Both the position numbers and the translations under genes were made by a program. DNA of 64,000 nucleotides from Archangium sp. (GTDB lineage: Bacteria > Myxococcota > Myxococcia > Myxococcales > Myxococcaceae): the NCBI GenBank assembly GCA_030681645.1, contig JAUXRX010000017.1, positions 558,001-622,000 on the forward strand, in the 5' to 3' direction. The notes under the pieces are model-generated. The model was not told where the DNA came from and did not search any database. It saw only the letters and a program-made list of their open reading frames with translations. Below, piece after piece: positions 62,562-64,000 of the stretch; the first letter of the stretch is position 1, and the number at the start of each line of letters is the position of its first letter.

Positions 62562-62664
62562 CGTGCCGTACGCAGGGGCGCCGTTCCATGCGGTTGCGCA
62601 GGCCTTTGCGCTGCTGCCGGCTCGAAGACCCGCGGGTTGCTGAACGCCCACGGCCGCTGACGGC

Positions 62665-63060
62665 TCACATCGAGGCGTCGTGAACGATGCGCCACTGACC
62701 GCCCACGCGCTTGAAGACCACCACGGTGTGGCCGGTGGCCGCGGGTTTGTCTGGGTACTCGAGCGTCCACTTCGCGGCGACGGACACTGCGTCTGCCGTG
62801 TCCCGCACGTCGAGCGGGCTCAAGGTCAGCTTGCCCATCGCCGCGGGCGTCGGGTACTTCTTCTTGTAGCGCGCCAGCACCTCGGCCCTGCCCTTCGTCA
62901 CGCCGCTGGGCGAGAGGAACACCGCGTCGTCCGCGTAGACCGAGCAGAACGCGTCGAGGTCGCCGCGGCTCCAGGCAGCCGATTGGCGCTCGAGCAGGGC
63001 GAGCACCTCGTGCCCACCATCGGCAGCGCTGATCACCAGGGTCAAGGCGTACGCGAGCAC
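62665..63060 (-). CDS. Secreted SnoaL/DUF4440-like (NTF2 fold) protein
   Basis: 131 residues from GTG 63060. The N-terminus (LAYALTLVISAADGG) is a signal peptide. The body (LLERQSAAWSRGDLDAFCSV YADDAVFLSP, in that order; VVVFKRVGGQWRIVHDAS) is the NTF2-like fold of the DUF4440 group. No catalytic residues are assigned. It overlaps the dsbD end by 19 bases. Confidence 0.85.
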   Translation of the reverse strand: MLAYALTLVISAADGGHEVLALLERQSAAWSRGDLDAFCSVYADDAVFLSPSGVTKGRAEVLARYKKKYPTPAAMGKLTLSPLDVRDTADAVSVAAKWTLEYPDKPAATGHTVVVFKRVGGQWRIVHDASM

Positions 63061-64000
63061 GTGGCCAGGCCGATCTTCCGCATCTCGGGGAGGAACTCCG
63101 CCGGCGGGAGGAAGCCCGCGACGCGCGGGTTCTGCAGCACCTCGCCCATCGGGTCGATGAAGGCGACCGTGGGCAGGCCCTTCACCCCGAAGCGCTTGTA
63201 CATCTGGTCGGTCACGTCGCTCTCGTTGGTGCCGTCGACCTTCACCGTCACGAAGCGCTTCGACTCGGCGATCACCTCGGGGGCCACGTAGGTGAGGTGA
63301 TCGAGCTCCTTACAGGCCGCGCACCACTCGGCGAAGAAGTCGATCATCACCGGCTTGCAGTCGGCCTTCGCCTTCGCCAGCACCTCGTCGAACGTCGCGC
63401 TGTTCTCCTCGGCCTTGTAGGTGAGCGACCAGACGAACTCGCCGCCGCCGCCCGCCGCGACGAGCGTGGGATCGACCGGGGCCACCACGTTCGGCGCGGC
63501 CATGCGCATCAGGAACGCCACCAGCACCACGGTGATCCCGATCGACTTGGGCAGCCACTGCCTGCCCTCCTTGAAGGACAGGTGCACGGCGCCCAGCACC
63601 ACGCCCACGAACGCGAGCGCCGCGCCCAGCGAGATCGCCGCGCTGCGGCCCAGGGTGGTGGTGGTGGCGACGATGAAGTCGCGCAGGCCGGGGAACGCGT
63701 CGCGCAGGTACCCGACCGCCATCGCCAGCAATGCGATGCCGAAGATGCTCTTCACCCACTCCATCCACACGCCGCTCTTGGGCAGCCGCATGGTGAAGAC
63801 GCCGATGAGGAAGAACGGCACGCCGATGCCCATGGCGTAGATGAAGAGCAGCCCGCCGCCGATCACCGGATCCTGCTTCTGCGCCACCCAGGTGAGCACG
63901 CCCGTCAGCACCGGGCCCGTGCAGGGCGCCGCCAGGAAGCCGGCCACGCTGCCCATCAGCAGCGCGCCGATGACGCCGCCTCCGCCCACGCCGTTGAGCT
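63042..64000 (-). CDS. Thiol:disulfide interchange protein DsbD-type (partial, N-terminus off the right edge)
   Basis: At least 319 residues. Membrane segments with the reducing Cys (GFLAAPCTGPVLTGVLTWVA) are followed by GIGVPFFLIGVF, then a C-terminal thioredoxin domain with the redox pair FFAEWCAACKEL and the cis-Pro region GLPTVAFIDP. It carries electrons from cytoplasmic thioredoxin to periplasmic partners. The N-terminal domain is beyond 64000. Confidence 0.9.
   Translation of the reverse strand, partial: LNGVGGGGVIGALLMGSVAGFLAAPCTGPVLTGVLTWVAQKQDPVIGGGLLFIYAMGIGVPFFLIGVFTMRLPKSGVWMEWVKSIFGIALLAMAVGYLRDAFPGLRDFIVATTTTLGRSAAISLGAALAFVGVVLGAVHLSFKEGRQWLPKSIGITVVLVAFLMRMAAPNVVAPVDPTLVAAGGGGEFVWSLTYKAEENSATFDEVLAKAKADCKPVMIDFFAEWCAACKELDHLTYVAPEVIAESKRFVTVKVDGTNESDVTDQMYKRFGVKGLPTVAFIDPMGEVLQNPRVAGFLPPAEFLPEMRKIGLATCSRTP

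Overview
The window is a high-GC (roughly two-thirds G+C by eye) chromosome segment that looks myxobacterial (Myxococcota, probably suborder Cystobacterineae). The grounds are the many Cys-anchored lipoproteins, a tandem pair of TIGR04563-type small proteins, two interspersed palindromic repeat families, and a small-RNA locus (about 44954-45091) whose three stem-loops and seven-C apical loop match what I remember of the Myxococcus xanthus developmental regulator Pxr. No rRNA, tRNA, CRISPR array or insertion sequence was recognised.

Positions 1-10395 are the right-hand part of a prophage, all on the minus strand and packed with 1-4 base start/stop overlaps. In transcription order it carries a small protein, an HNH endonuclease, a C5-cytosine DNA methyltransferase joined to an N4/N6 methyltransferase, small unknown proteins, a DUF5131 (Gp37/Gp68) protein, a replication-initiator-like protein with iteron-like repeats inside its gene, an MT-A70 adenine methyltransferase, more small proteins, and the small and large terminase subunits. 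The large subunit runs off the left edge, so structural genes should lie further left. No integrase or repressor is visible.

Positions 10608-29289 are host chromosome. A lipoprotein and an S41 peptidase are followed by a minus-strand block: a Thg1-like tRNA repair polymerase, a YprB-type RNase H-fold protein, a ChrA transporter, MutT, BamB, a YfgM-like protein, Der, Era, three tandem cyclophilins and RNase III. This is the conserved rnc-era and der-yfgM-bamB neighbourhood with the cyclophilins inserted. An acyl-CoA dehydrogenase and enoyl-CoA hydratase follow, then a plus-strand Tim44-like/TerB protein.

Positions 29338-45091 hold hutU-hutI (histidine breakdown), a class II glutamine amidotransferase and an epoxide-hydrolase-like enzyme. 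A minus-strand housekeeping run follows: tsaE, nnr and pdxJ, then glmM, folP, ftsH and tilS. Within it lie a plus-strand phosphodiester glycosidase and a ribbon-helix-helix gene pair. The Pxr-like sRNA lies beyond tilS.

Positions 45100-64000 are rich in envelope genes: a large Ig-like lipoprotein, the TIGR04563 pair, a TonB-dependent receptor with a partner 5'-nucleotidase-C-domain lipoprotein, a ChaN-like protein, an ECF sigma factor with a probable anti-sigma factor, a PlsB-type acyltransferase, a PEGA-domain protein, a zincin, and a DsbD-type thiol:disulfide protein cut by the right edge.

The most unusual items are: the methyltransferase region, where the same bases read as two different recognisable phage methyltransferase C-terminal modules in two frames and then fuse into a second methyltransferase; the Pxr-like sRNA; an apparent phage replication origin inside its initiator gene; and palindromic repeats that have entered coding regions, in one case apparently supplying the Shine-Dalgarno sequence and first codons of chrA.
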